Of a stretch of 60,133 nt of DNA, positions 16,580 through 26,280 are shown piece after piece. The translations under genes and the position numbers were made by a program. Location: the NCBI GenBank assembly GCA_002071415.1, contig MWFC01000006.1, forward strand, positions 1 through 60,133. The letters run 5' to 3'. Source of the DNA: Bacteroidetes bacterium ADurb.Bin012 (GTDB taxonomy: Bacteria > Bacteroidota > Bacteroidia > Bacteroidales > TTA-H9). The notes beneath the pieces were generated by a model that was given only the letters and a program-made list of their open reading frames with translations, did no database searches and was not told where the DNA came from. How positions within the stretch are numbered: the first letter of the stretch is position 1; each line of letters begins with the position of its first letter.

Positions 16580-19453
16580 TTAGAAGTCGAAAGTCTGATA
16601 GGTGCAAACCAAGTTTCTATCTCCATAAGCATCGTCGATGCGGCTCACAGGGGGGAAATATTTATCGGTTTCCATTCCGGGCAAGGGGAAGGCCGCCTTT
16701 TCGCGGGTATAAGGATAATTCCATTGTGAATTTACAACCATGGCCGCGGTATGGGGAGCATTTTTCAAGAGGTTGTTCTGGCGGTCTGCCTGATGGTTTT
16801 CTATACTGGCAATTTCTTTTCTGATAGCAATTAATGCATCCACCAGTCGGTCGAGTTCTTCGAGAGGTTCGCTCTCGGTGGGTTCTACCATTAGTGTACC
16901 ATGTACTGGGAAAGCAACGGTTGGGGCGTGAAAGCCATAATCGATCAAACGCTTGGCAATATCGATGACCGATACATCGGCTGAAAGCTGAAATTTATTA
17001 CAATCGAGAATCATTTCGTGGGCTACACGACCATTCTTGCCCGTATAGAGGATTTTATAATGATTTTCGAGGCGAGCCTTTAAATAGTTTGCATTGAGAA
17101 TGGCATATTTACTGGCATTCGTAAGTCCGTCTCTTCCTAAAAGTTTCATGTAAGCATAAGATATGGTAAGAACAAGAGCGCTACCATAAGGTGCAGCTGC
17201 TACGGGCGATATCCCTTGCTGGCCACCAGTTTTTACGATAGGATGCTGAGGCAAGAAAGGAATCAGATGGCTGGCGACTCCTACTGGTCCAACTCCAGGC
17301 CCTCCTCCTCCATGAGGAATAGCAAAAGTCTTGTGAAGGTTCAAATGGCAAACATCTGCTCCTATGCGTCCTGGACTCGTCAATCCTACCTGTGCATTCA
17401 TATTGGCTCCATCCATATAAACCTGACCTCCGTTTTGATGAATGATATTCACGATTTCGAGGATTTCTTCTTCGAAAACTCCATGCGTGGAAGGGTAAGT
17501 GATCATCAAAGCTGCTAGATGATCTTTATATTGAACGGCTTTTTCACGCAGACAAGCGATATCGACGTTTCCATTTTCGTCGCATTTAACAACCACAATA
17601 TCCATTCCGGCAAAGTGAGCCGAGGCAGGATTGGTTCCGTGAGCCGATGAGGGAATGAGACACACATTACGATGGCCTTCTCCTCTGCTTTCATGATATT
17701 TACGAATGATCATCAATCCGGTATATTCTCCGTTAGCTCCTGAATTGGGTTGAAAAGTAAAAGCCGAAAATCCCGTGATTTCCTTTAGGAGAGCTTCCAA
17801 TTCGTTGATCATCAAATGATAACCTTCGGCTTGGTCGGCGGGTACAAAAGGATGCAAACCATTGAATTCGGACCAGCTCAAAGGGAACATTTCAACACCA
17901 GCAGTGAGTTTCATGGTGCAGCTTCCTAGGGGAATCATCGTTCGATTGAGAGCTAAATCCCGATTCTCGAGTTTTTTTAAATATCTCATCATGGCAGTTT
18001 CGGAATGGTAAGAATTGAAAACAGGATGAGGGAGGTATGCACTTCGACGAATAAATTCCTGAGGGAAAGTAACTATATTTTCACATTCGACCGGATTGCA
18101 TTTAAATTCCTGAAAAGTTCGATTTGCAGCTAAGGAAAGAATTTCGAGTATCTGATTGACTTCTTTCAAGGATGTGGTTTCATCGAGGCTAATGCCAAGT
18201 GTTTGATCATCGATATAGCGCAAATTGAATTGGCGCTTCAACGCAAGGTTTTTAATGGTTTTGATGTTTACTTGTTCAGGAAGGCGGAGTCGAACAGTAT
18301 CGAAGAAGGCCGAATTGAGTTGGTTGTATCCATATTTGGAAGCTTCATTGGCCAAAACGCCAGTAAGGATATTGATATGGCGTGCAATTTTATGCAGGCC
18401 TTCTGGCCCATGATATACGGTGTACATACCTGCCATGATGGCAAGAAGAGCTTGCGCGGTGCAGATGTTGGAAGTGGCCTTTTCTCTTTTGATGTGTTGC
18501 TCGCGAGTTTGCAAAGCCATGCGTAAGCTAGGACGCCCTTGTGTATCTATTGATATGCCGATAATTCGACCCGGTATCGAGCGTTTGAACTCTTCTTTCG
18601 ATGCTAAAAATGCAGCATGTGGCCCACCATAACTCATGGGAATTCCAAAACGCTGGGTCGAACCAATCACAATATCGGCTCCCCATTCTCCTGGGGGCGT
18701 TAGCAGAACCAATGAAAGAATATCTGCTGCAACAACCACCAGCGCTTCCACGGAATGTATCTTCTCTGCAAAAGCTCTGTAATTGTTAATTTGTCCAAAT
18801 CCATCGGGATATTGAACTATGCCACCAAAAAAACCATCATCCAGTTGGACCTTATCGTGATTGCCAATGACCAGTTCTATTCCCAATGGAACTGACCTTG
18901 TTTGTAGAAGAGCAATACTTTGAGGGAAAAGGTTTTCCGAAACAAAAAACTTGTTTGCATTGGTCTTCATTTTTGAACGTGAGCGGCAGTTGTATGCCAT
19001 AATCATAGCCTCAGCAGCAGCGGTGGCTTCATCGAGCAATGAACTGTTGCTGATGGGCAAACCCGTTAAATCGGCTACCATGGTCTGAAAAATGAGCAAT
19101 GCTTCTAAACGCCCTTGCGAAATCTCGGCTTGATAAGGTGTATAAGAAGTGTACCATCCCGGATTTTCGAGAATATTACGCTGAATTACACCGGGCAGGA
19201 TAGTATTGTAATATCCCATGCCAATAAAACTTCTATAGAGTTTATTTTTTTGTCCTAAAGTTTTTAAGTGATGAAATACTTCATATTCGTTCATTCCCTG
19301 TTCGATATGAAGTGGGCCTTTTAGTCGAATTCCCGAAGGAATGGTCTGAGCTATCAATTCATCCAATGAGGAAACCCCAATATATTGAAGCATTTTTTCA
19401 ACATCCAGAGGGGTGGGCCCTATATGGCGCTCTGCAAAATTATTGGTTATCAT
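16580..19453 (-). CDS. gcvP: Glycine dehydrogenase (decarboxylating), P-protein
   Basis: 957-residue single-chain P-protein of the glycine cleavage system. It decarboxylates glycine with pyridoxal phosphate and passes the aminomethyl group to lipoyl H-protein. Both homologous halves are present: the N-terminal half begins FAERHIGPTPLDVEKML and contains SFIGMGYYNT and STQRFGIPMSYGGPHAAF; the C-terminal half contains the cofactor lysine in LHKTFAIPHGGGGPG and SAHGTNPASAHFAGM. Length and motifs match the E. coli enzyme, so it is the fused form rather than gcvPA/gcvPB. gcvT and gcvH are not in the window. It is convergent with the membrane acyltransferase gene. Confidence 0.97.
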   Translation of the reverse strand: MITNNFAERHIGPTPLDVEKMLQYIGVSSLDELIAQTIPSGIRLKGPLHIEQGMNEYEVFHHLKTLGQKNKLYRSFIGMGYYNTILPGVIQRNILENPGWYTSYTPYQAEISQGRLEALLIFQTMVADLTGLPISNSSLLDEATAAAEAMIMAYNCRSRSKMKTNANKFFVSENLFPQSIALLQTRSVPLGIELVIGNHDKVQLDDGFFGGIVQYPDGFGQINNYRAFAEKIHSVEALVVVAADILSLVLLTPPGEWGADIVIGSTQRFGIPMSYGGPHAAFLASKEEFKRSIPGRIIGISIDTQGRPSLRMALQTREQHIKREKATSNICTAQALLAIMAGMYTVYHGPEGLHKIARHINILTGVLANEASKYGYNQLNSAFFDTVRLRLPEQVNIKTIKNLALKRQFNLRYIDDQTLGISLDETTSLKEVNQILEILSLAANRTFQEFKCNPVECENIVTFPQEFIRRSAYLPHPVFNSYHSETAMMRYLKKLENRDLALNRTMIPLGSCTMKLTAGVEMFPLSWSEFNGLHPFVPADQAEGYHLMINELEALLKEITGFSAFTFQPNSGANGEYTGLMIIRKYHESRGEGHRNVCLIPSSAHGTNPASAHFAGMDIVVVKCDENGNVDIACLREKAVQYKDHLAALMITYPSTHGVFEEEILEIVNIIHQNGGQVYMDGANMNAQVGLTSPGRIGADVCHLNLHKTFAIPHGGGGPGVGPVGVASHLIPFLPQHPIVKTGGQQGISPVAAAPYGSALVLTISYAYMKLLGRDGLTNASKYAILNANYLKARLENHYKILYTGKNGRVAHEMILDCNKFQLSADVSVIDIAKRLIDYGFHAPTVAFPVHGTLMVEPTESEPLEELDRLVDALIAIRKEIASIENHQADRQNNLLKNAPHTAAMVVNSQWNYPYTREKAAFPLPGMETDKYFPPVSRIDDAYGDRNLVCTYQTFDF

Positions 19454-19510
19454 GCTTATTTATTGTTTTACAGTTGTTTGAAAGCAAATCCAGAAAAATT
19501 TATGCTTTGG

Positions 19511-19518
19511 CAAAATTA
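19511..19518 (-). promoter_or_regulatory. Possible -7 box for gcvP
   Basis: Minus-strand TAATTTTG fits TAnnTTTG, 57 bases before the gcvP ATG. A TTGTGT lies 17 bases further upstream. No glycine riboswitch fold was recognised in the short leader. Confidence 0.35.
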
Positions 19519-19706
19519 GACATCCTAGTGCTGCAACACAAATTTTCTTGTCTATGCCATAATCCATTCATGGAATAACTTCAGCTATTTACCATACGTT
19601 TCGTTTTTTTAATGCCTTTATTTTTGATTTGTTGTATTCTTAATGGGTTGGCTCTGTTTTTATGAATATAAAGTGATAAACCAATCGAAAATCTGGTGAA
19701 AGATGC

Positions 19707-19714
19707 TATTTTTG
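19707..19714 (+). promoter_or_regulatory. -7 box for 19735 gene
   Basis: TATTTTTG fits TAnnTTTG and ends 20 bases before the ATG at 19735, implying a leader of about a dozen bases. Confidence 0.45.
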
Positions 19715-19734
19715 TCGAACGTAAATAGAAAATT

Positions 19735-20529
19735 ATGATGGACTATAAAAGACACCTATATTTTTCGATGACTCCCGAGTCATTGATTTCTTCGATGCTT
19801 CCGCCCGAGGAATTTGGGCATTATCTTGCTGTTGGCGCCAATAAGAGAACACGTGGGCAGGCATTGTTTTTCGAGATTGATCCTAATTTTCAATCCGATT
19901 ATTTTGATTTGGCCAGTATAGAACGACGTTGTGTCCCTCATGTCGATGGACAGCCCAAACGTTCGGTCTATCTCTCGACTTATAGAGTACTCGAAAATTT
20001 ACCTATCGAGGTTTTCAGCAACCTCTATCTTACTACCTATGACGGGAAGGTTTTAGAACTTCAGCCTGGAGATTACCCTGAAGAAGAACCTTTCACGCTT
20101 CATCTTTATCAGGAATTGTCTCCGGTACCTCCTCGTGTAGCCAGCAAGCTAAATCCCAGGCAATTCATGAATTATGTAACTGATCAGAGGAATCCAGTCT
20201 CTTTCCCAAAAGTGGTATTTGCTGAGCTTATTCTCAATGGATTGGCCGAAAATCCTATCACTGGCATGTCGAACAATCTCCCTTATCAAAATATCAATCA
20301 TTTACGCGACTGCCTCATCGGTTTATATTCAGGCTACGAAAAACCCAACAAAACCGTCGAACGTTTTTATTATGGAGATTTGCTCTATCGTACCGTTAAA
20401 AATGGATTTTTTCTTGGTGATCAGGATCATTTCGTATATTATCCTTTCCCTCCGGTCGATCAATTACAAAAACTTTATTATCCGTGGTGGCGTTCGGCCC
20501 TTAATCTCGAATTTAACGAGAAAAAATAG
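19735..20529 (+). CDS. Conserved-looking protein of unknown function
   Basis: I do not recognise this 264-residue protein. It has no signal peptide or membrane segment and a balanced composition rich in Tyr, Pro and Phe, like a folded soluble protein. Visible features are SSMLPPEEFGHYLAVGANKRTRGQ near residues 18-45 (a possible motif with two Arg and one Lys), a proline-rich middle (YQELSPVPPRVASKLNPRQF) and an aromatic end (YYPFPPVDQLQKLYYPWWRS). No metal-binding or nucleotide-binding pattern could be identified. The typical -7 box 20 bases upstream and good codon structure support a real gene. It stands alone, divergent from gcvP; a start at the second Met (19738) is equally possible. Confidence 0.8.
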   Translation: MMDYKRHLYFSMTPESLISSMLPPEEFGHYLAVGANKRTRGQALFFEIDPNFQSDYFDLASIERRCVPHVDGQPKRSVYLSTYRVLENLPIEVFSNLYLTTYDGKVLELQPGDYPEEEPFTLHLYQELSPVPPRVASKLNPRQFMNYVTDQRNPVSFPKVVFAELILNGLAENPITGMSNNLPYQNINHLRDCLIGLYSGYEKPNKTVERFYYGDLLYRTVKNGFFLGDQDHFVYYPFPPVDQLQKLYYPWWRSALNLEFNEKK

Positions 20530-20919
20530 ATTGATATATTGAAATTCATTAATTCTCTCTGCATTCCATCAAGCAAGGATGAATATATTAACGATTTTAT
20601 CGAATTACCAATGATGCTGTTGTCTTATATTCATTTTCGTATGAAAAACCATGCATTGAAAAGGCTTTTTTATCATATATAAAAAATAAAAATCATACGA
20701 CTTTTGGATTGCGATTTTTTATTGTGCCTTATTTGTAATGATTAGAATTATTGTATTGCATTTATTTTTTTGAGTATCGAAAATCCGACAAATTAAATAG
20801 TTTCAGAATTTATCAATATTTTTTTGTTGATAAAGTTTTATTTTCGAAAAAATTAAGGGTTTCTTGGATATTGCCATATAATTTTTTACCAAGTTCACGC
20901 AATGGATTCCTTTTTGGTT
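20530..20919. other. AT-rich intergenic region, no gene seen
   Basis: About 390 strongly AT-rich bases upstream of the universal stress protein promoter. No frame, repeat or RNA was recognised. Confidence 0.35.
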
Positions 20920-20927
20920 TATATTTG
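20920..20927 (+). promoter_or_regulatory. -7 box for universal stress protein gene
   Basis: TATATTTG fits TAnnTTTG, 37 bases before the ATG at 20965. A TTCACG (one base off TTG) lies 20 bases upstream. A second TACCTTTG at 20953-20960 is too close to the ATG to act as promoter. Confidence 0.45.
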
Positions 20928-20964
20928 TAGAAGTTTTTCAATCATTCGAAAATACCTTTGAGAT

Positions 20965-21813
20965 ATGAAACGTATTCTTGTTCCTGTTGATTTTTCCGAC
21001 CATACTTTTGTTACAGCCTCATATGCCTTCTCGATGGCAAAGGCTACGGGAGCCGAAATTTTGTTGTTTCATGCGGTTTTCGATCAATTTATCATGCCTG
21101 AGGGGTATTCTCCCGATTCTATTATTACTCCCACCATGTTAGATGTAGAATTTATAAAGGAAATTCGAAAGGAAGCGGAAGAAAAAATGGCACAATTGTT
21201 TTTTCGGCTAAAAAATCAATGGGGAGAGGATACTGTATTGAATGCGAAGATAGAGTCGGGTGCACCCGATATAGCTATTCAAGCTGCTGCCGAAGATTTT
21301 CAGGCCGACCTCATTGTTTTAGGAGCAGTTGGTTTGGGACGTAAAGACCATTTTTCGGGAGGTACGGCCGAATATCTTATGAAACATTCTCAAAAACCCG
21401 TTTTGGCCATTCCAGTTAATTGTGGTTACAAAGGATTGAACAAAGCAATCTATGCTGTCGACCCGGCACATTTTCATAAAGCTGAACTCAACCGAATTCA
21501 GGAATTCTTCAAACCATTTCATGCCGAAATCCATTATCTTGTATTGTGTTATAATCCCAAGAATCGTCCTAATGACTCTACCATAGCTGAGTGGCAAAAT
21601 TTAGTGAGTAATCGGGCTTCGTTCCAGATCGTCGATTGCGATCATCCTCAGGAAGGTCTTCATCTTTCTATTCGAAACATACAACCCGACATCATTGCAT
21701 TTCATTTTTTCAGAGAAAGCCTCTTTTCACGCTGGTTTAAACCAGCCCTCTCGCGTAAAGATCTATATAAGGCAAATCTTCCGCTTTTGTCATTCCCCGA
21801 AATTGAAGAATGA
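20965..21813 (+). CDS. Universal stress protein, tandem domain
   Basis: 282-residue protein with two UspA folds. Domain 1 (1-150) starts MKRILVPVDFSDHTFVTASYAFSMA and ends with the nucleotide-binding pattern VLGAVGLGRKDHFSGGTAEYLMKHSQKPVLAIP, a G-x2-G-x9-G-(S/T)-type loop, so this half probably binds ATP or AMP. Domain 2 (about 155-280) is degenerate and lacks the glycine loop. Tandem Usp proteins of this layout are frequent in Bacteroidetes and are linked to stress or growth arrest; the exact role is unknown. The stop overlaps the next ATG by 4 bases (ATGA), so the two genes are translationally coupled. Confidence 0.92.
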   Translation: MKRILVPVDFSDHTFVTASYAFSMAKATGAEILLFHAVFDQFIMPEGYSPDSIITPTMLDVEFIKEIRKEAEEKMAQLFFRLKNQWGEDTVLNAKIESGAPDIAIQAAAEDFQADLIVLGAVGLGRKDHFSGGTAEYLMKHSQKPVLAIPVNCGYKGLNKAIYAVDPAHFHKAELNRIQEFFKPFHAEIHYLVLCYNPKNRPNDSTIAEWQNLVSNRASFQIVDCDHPQEGLHLSIRNIQPDIIAFHFFRESLFSRWFKPALSRKDLYKANLPLLSFPEIEE

Positions 21814-22316
21814 TACAAATAGGTTTACTTTCCGATACGCATGGTGTTTTATTGCCATTTGTAATCAAAGCTCTCGATCATGTAGATGAAATTTGGCATG
21901 CCGGCGATATTGGTCACGTAGAGGTTTATGAACAGCTTCGAAAAATGAAGCCTTTAAGGGCAGTTCATGGAAATATTGATAGTTGGACTCTTCGTTGTCA
22001 ATGCCCCGAATATCTTTCATTTATGATTGAGGATGTAAAAGTATTAATGATACACAAAGCTGGAAGTCCAGGAAAGTATTCTCCTGCATGCCGTAAACTT
22101 ATTATTTCGGAGAAACCTGGTTTGCTGATTGGTGGTCACTCTCACATCTTGAAAGTAATGCAGGATAATTCGAACAATTTACTATTCCTTAATCCTGGTG
22201 CTGCAGGACTCGAGGGGATCCATAAAGTAATGACTCTGCTCAGATTTTCCTTGGATAAAGGGAAGGTTGTGAACATGGAAATTATCGAAAAAGAACGATC
22301 TCCCTCGAGAATATAA
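21810..22316 (+). CDS. YfcE/MJ0936-family metallophosphoesterase
   Basis: 168-residue phosphodiesterase of the calcineurin-like superfamily. Metal-binding motifs are in order: GLLSDTHG (D-x-H), WHAGDIGH (GD), VHGNID (GN), and GGHSHI near the C-terminus (GHTH-type). Small enzymes of this group cut phosphodiester bonds in model substrates; the natural substrate is usually unknown. Overlap of 4 bases with the universal stress protein gene shows co-expression. No signal peptide, so cytoplasmic. Confidence 0.93.
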   Translation: MIQIGLLSDTHGVLLPFVIKALDHVDEIWHAGDIGHVEVYEQLRKMKPLRAVHGNIDSWTLRCQCPEYLSFMIEDVKVLMIHKAGSPGKYSPACRKLIISEKPGLLIGGHSHILKVMQDNSNNLLFLNPGAAGLEGIHKVMTLLRFSLDKGKVVNMEIIEKERSPSRI

Positions 22317-22707
22317 TCTTATGAGCTAAGATAAAAAATAAGGAATCAATCGGTGTTTTATGGGTTGAAGTGAAACCGACAAAGTCAGGAAAGCATGACC
22401 TGAACACTTTCCTCACACTTGCATAGCCCAGATTTCACCTACGTTATTGCCTCGATACCAAATATATATTCATTAAAGTCAATGCTTGCTAAATCCTATT
22501 TATACGAGAAAGACTTGAGTTCGACATCAGAGAAATCCGAACTTTCACCTCCCTATGATCGTTAACTTAAATAACAGATTTTTCCTGAGACCACCATCAT
22601 TTGTTCTTATAGATTGCTTCCATTGGGCAAATTAAAGTAAACTTGAGCCTTTACTCGCTTAGTTATAATTTCCGGCTCACCTAACTATGCCGATACTGAT
22701 TCCTATA
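22317..22707. other. Unexplained intergenic region
   Basis: 391 bases between convergent genes, visibly less AT-rich than the other gaps and with short C-rich stretches near 22410-22440 and 22540-22555. All frames are interrupted and no family is recognisable. It may be a decayed gene or a non-coding transcript; I see no direct evidence for either. Confidence 0.3.
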
Positions 22708-23976
22708 TTATTCGTCAACGTTTTGAATTGCGGCCGATTCTCCTGCAATCCAACCGGTGGAGAAGGCAATTTGAAGATTGTATCCACCGGTATCTGCATC
22801 AAGGTCAATTATTTCGCCTGCGAAGAAAAGCCCCGAGACAAGTTTCGACTCCAATGTTTTGGGATTTATTTCGAGTGTTGAAACACCTCCAGAAGTGATG
22901 ATTGCTTCCTTGAAACCTCTAATTCCTGTGATTTGGAATCGAAAATCCTTAAGCCATAATCTTAATTTTTTACGTTCTTCTGCCGTAATTTGATGAGCGG
23001 GTTTTTTAGCTTCTATCTGTAGCAAATCGAGGCATACGGGAATCAAGCTCGAAGGTAATAATCCTTTTAATATTGTTTTGGCTTGCATTTTGCCATGTTG
23101 GGTAAAATCGCGTAGCAGGCGGTGATCGAGAGTTTTTTCGTCGAGGGCAGGTTTTAGATCGAGGCTAATATCTACTTTGTTGTTTTTAAAATCTATACGG
23201 TTTAATTTTCTACTGAGGCTCAATATAATAGGCCCAGAAAGTCCAAAATGTGTAAAAAGCATTTCACCAAATTCATCGGCTATTATTTTGCCATTATTAT
23301 AAACAGTTGCTTTTATATTTTTCAGAGTAAGTCCTCGAAGAGTAGGAGCAACCCTGCCAGCTACATCTATTGGGACGAGCGCAGGAACTGGTGTGCGTAT
23401 ATGATGACCTAATTCGGCGGCCAATTTGTAACCATCTCCAGTCGAACCTGTAGCGGGATAGGAGCTTCCTCCGGTTGCAAGAATAATTTTATGCGATTGG
23501 ATAAAGGTTCCATTTTCGAGTCTTACTCCCTTTATATTTCTATTGGTACATATAATCTGTTTGACAGGTGCTCCAAGGATAATTTTCACACCTAAACGCT
23601 GCATTTCCTTTACCAAGGTGTTTACAATCTCCATGGCCGATACATTTTCGGGAAATATTCTTCCACCACGTTCTTCTATTGTATTGATTCCGAGTTGCTG
23701 GAAAAAATCGATAATATCCTTCGAGAAAAATCGTGAAAAAATATTGAATAAAAAATTTGGATCGGGGTCGATATGTGTAAGAAATTCTCTCAATGAATCG
23801 GTATTAGTGATATTACATCGACCTTTTCCGGTAATACTCAATTTTCGACCAGGTTTATTCATTTTTTCTAAAAGAATTACCTGTGCTCCCTTGCGCGCTG
23901 CAATTATAGCTGCCATCATGCCTGCAGCTCCTCCACCTATGATTACAATTATATTATTGGCCGGCTGATCCGTCAT
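22708..23976 (-). CDS. FAD-dependent oxidoreductase, HI0933/YhiN (BaiN-like) family
   Basis: 422-residue flavoprotein. The N-terminal dinucleotide fold is IIVIIGGGAAGMMAAIIAARKG, followed by the family signature GRKLSITGKGRCNITN at about residue 44. LATGGSSYPATGSTGDGY occurs near 165, and the C-terminal FAD-contact segment SGLFFAGEIIDLDADTGGYNLQIAF near 385. The family includes BaiN, reported as a bile-acid reductase, but most members have no known substrate; the E. coli homologue is YhiN. It is monocistronic and convergent with the phosphodiesterase gene. Intact and of normal length. Confidence 0.93.
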   Translation of the reverse strand: MTDQPANNIIVIIGGGAAGMMAAIIAARKGAQVILLEKMNKPGRKLSITGKGRCNITNTDSLREFLTHIDPDPNFLFNIFSRFFSKDIIDFFQQLGINTIEERGGRIFPENVSAMEIVNTLVKEMQRLGVKIILGAPVKQIICTNRNIKGVRLENGTFIQSHKIILATGGSSYPATGSTGDGYKLAAELGHHIRTPVPALVPIDVAGRVAPTLRGLTLKNIKATVYNNGKIIADEFGEMLFTHFGLSGPIILSLSRKLNRIDFKNNKVDISLDLKPALDEKTLDHRLLRDFTQHGKMQAKTILKGLLPSSLIPVCLDLLQIEAKKPAHQITAEERKKLRLWLKDFRFQITGIRGFKEAIITSGGVSTLEINPKTLESKLVSGLFFAGEIIDLDADTGGYNLQIAFSTGWIAGESAAIQNVDE

Positions 23977-24270
23977 AATTCAAAAAAATAAAAAAATGAT
24001 TTGTATCCAATTTATTTGTATATATAAATCATGATATTTTCAGGTATTCGGTTCTCTTTAAGTTAATCCCCAGCAAAACAGTCATCAATACTAATTTCTT
24101 TCATACAAATCGTCTTCTTTTAACATTAATAAAAATTTGTAAACTTTCATTTTATAAATAATGTTAAATGATAAGTTATTTTGTAGTGATGAATAACAAA
24201 GAATGGATTTAGTTTTAGTAATGAATTGAAAAATAAAGAATCGATTTGTTTTTTATTTTTTCTGAAAGTT

Positions 24271-26280
24271 TTAATTTTTGAGTGAGCAATAACGTTTGAT
24301 TAGATTATAGGCATTGGCAATTCCAAGTTCTCCGGCACGACTAAGGTCTTGGCAGGCAGGTTGGTTGTTATGTTGATAGATGAGGATGAGAGCTCTATTA
24401 TAGTAAGCCTGAGCCAGATTGGGTTCCAGTTGGATGGCTATGGAATAATCCTGGAGTGCGCTTTCATAATCTGCAATTCTTGCTTTTATGTTAGCTCGGT
24501 TGAACCATGCAAAGCTAAAGTCGGGGTTCAATTCGATCACTTTGTTATAATCGTTGATAACTTCCTGATATTCTGGTAGTGGGGTTTTTTCTGTAATACG
24601 AGGCTGCTGCATGTTGTTTCCGAAGGAAATTGCCACAGGTAGAGGTTCTTGTTCCTTCAGTTCTTCGAGCATCTCTAAACGAGTATTGGCACGATTAAAA
24701 TAGGCCAGTGAAAAACCGGGATCGAGTTCCAGGGCCTTATTATAGGCATCGAGAGCACTTTGGTAATTTTTAATCATGCCATTTAATATACCCATAAAAA
24801 AGTAAGCAAGCGGATCGGATGGGTTGAGTTTTGTGCTCAGGTCGATATTTTTCAGATAAAGTGCAATTTGTTCGGGTGTAAGCTTGGTTTCTTTGTTGGT
24901 AAGGCCAAAGCTGAGTTTATAATCCACTTTTTTACCGATGTCGTCGATTTTTTTGAGCCAGTATTCGCCTCGTTTTTGTTCTACATATAGGGAGTCGTTG
25001 TAAAGATAAGTTACGATGAAATTCTGTTCGAGATCGACATAAACAGGTTGATATTGAATTCTTCCATCGACGGCGGAAGTTTTTCTAAAATCGGCTTCGA
25101 ATTCGATGATGCTGGCTAAATAGGTAGAATCGGTGTAGAGTCGAAGTATGGAGTCATTGGTTTTAGCGATGGTTTCTTCAATTTGTATGGCTTTATTGCG
25201 ATCTTCGAAGGCTCCTTTTTCATCTTTGAGCATTCGCTTGGCCTCGGCACGCATAAAATAGGCTTTCGAGAAATCGGGGAAAAGGTTGATAGCTTTAGTA
25301 TAATCTTCGATGGCTCCATGATAATCTTCGAGTTGATGCCGAGTAATGGCGCGGTTGTAAGCTGCCAGAATATTGTCGGGATTTAGTGCAAGTACGTGGT
25401 TGTAATCCTCCAATGCTCCTTTTAAATCGCCCAATTCTCCTTTGATGATGGCTCGATTGTAATAAGTAAGTGCATTATATGGATCGAGCTCGAGAACTTT
25501 ATTCAGATCGTCAAAGGCGGCATTTTTATTTTCGAGTTTAATCCATGCAATGGCTCTTTGAAAATAAACTGCAGGATTGTCGGGTTCCATTTTGATAGCC
25601 TGAGTGAAGTCATCTATAGCTCCCTTATAATCTCCAATATCGTATTTAATGCTTCCTCTTCGTATATAAGCTTCGGTAAAGAAGTAATTGAGTTGAATAG
25701 CCTTGTTGATGTCGGCGATTGCTCCCAGAGTGTCGTTGAGTTGATGTTTGATAAGACCGCGGGCAAGATAAGCCAGAGGGATGTCGTTTTTGATTTTGAT
25801 GGCCGAATCGACATCTATCAAAGCATTTTTATAGTCTTTCAAACCCATTCTGGTGATGCTTCGGTTTACATAAATTTCTGCGCTAAGAGGCGCTATTCGG
25901 AGAGCTTCCTTGAAGTCATCCATAGCAGCCTGATAATTGCGAAGCCTGTTGCGCGTAATAGCCCTGTAATGATAAGCTTCGCTGAACATAGGGTTGATTT
26001 CTATGCTGCGAGTAAAATCCTGTTCCGCTCCCTGATAATCGCCAAGATTATATTTTGCAATACCCCTATAAAAATATGGTTCGAACATGTCAGGAGCCGC
26101 ATTGATGACTACATTCAAACTTTTGATGGCATCTACAAATCTCCCTTCCGAAAGATGATGCATCCCCGAAAAGATGAAATGGGGAATGTTGATTTGTGCT
26201 TGTGAAGATATCATGAAACCCCAACTAAAAAATAAAATGAAATAAAATTTCGATTTTTTCAACTTAGGCCTCTTTTTCAT
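24271..26280 (-). CDS. Exported tetratricopeptide repeat protein
   Basis: 669-residue protein with a signal peptide (FYFILFFSWGFMISSQAQ) and about fourteen TPR units. The first block, about residues 35-370, is a regular array (AYHYRAITRNRLRNYQAAMDDF; AYIRRGSIKYDIGDYKGAIDDF). A non-TPR insert at about 375-470 contains lysine-rich and aspartate-rich sequence, and a second TPR block follows to the C-terminus (SFAWFNRANIKARIADYESAL). It is likely periplasmic, perhaps a scaffold for an envelope complex. The start codon lies inside the 3' end of moaC (17-base overlap), so it is read from the same transcript in another frame. Confidence 0.88.
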   Translation of the reverse strand: MKKRPKLKKSKFYFILFFSWGFMISSQAQINIPHFIFSGMHHLSEGRFVDAIKSLNVVINAAPDMFEPYFYRGIAKYNLGDYQGAEQDFTRSIEINPMFSEAYHYRAITRNRLRNYQAAMDDFKEALRIAPLSAEIYVNRSITRMGLKDYKNALIDVDSAIKIKNDIPLAYLARGLIKHQLNDTLGAIADINKAIQLNYFFTEAYIRRGSIKYDIGDYKGAIDDFTQAIKMEPDNPAVYFQRAIAWIKLENKNAAFDDLNKVLELDPYNALTYYNRAIIKGELGDLKGALEDYNHVLALNPDNILAAYNRAITRHQLEDYHGAIEDYTKAINLFPDFSKAYFMRAEAKRMLKDEKGAFEDRNKAIQIEETIAKTNDSILRLYTDSTYLASIIEFEADFRKTSAVDGRIQYQPVYVDLEQNFIVTYLYNDSLYVEQKRGEYWLKKIDDIGKKVDYKLSFGLTNKETKLTPEQIALYLKNIDLSTKLNPSDPLAYFFMGILNGMIKNYQSALDAYNKALELDPGFSLAYFNRANTRLEMLEELKEQEPLPVAISFGNNMQQPRITEKTPLPEYQEVINDYNKVIELNPDFSFAWFNRANIKARIADYESALQDYSIAIQLEPNLAQAYYNRALILIYQHNNQPACQDLSRAGELGIANAYNLIKRYCSLKN

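Noticed and set aside
25558..26205. 215-codon frame antisense to the large TPR gene
   Set aside because: Regular TPR coding repeats leave the opposite strand open; no independent evidence.
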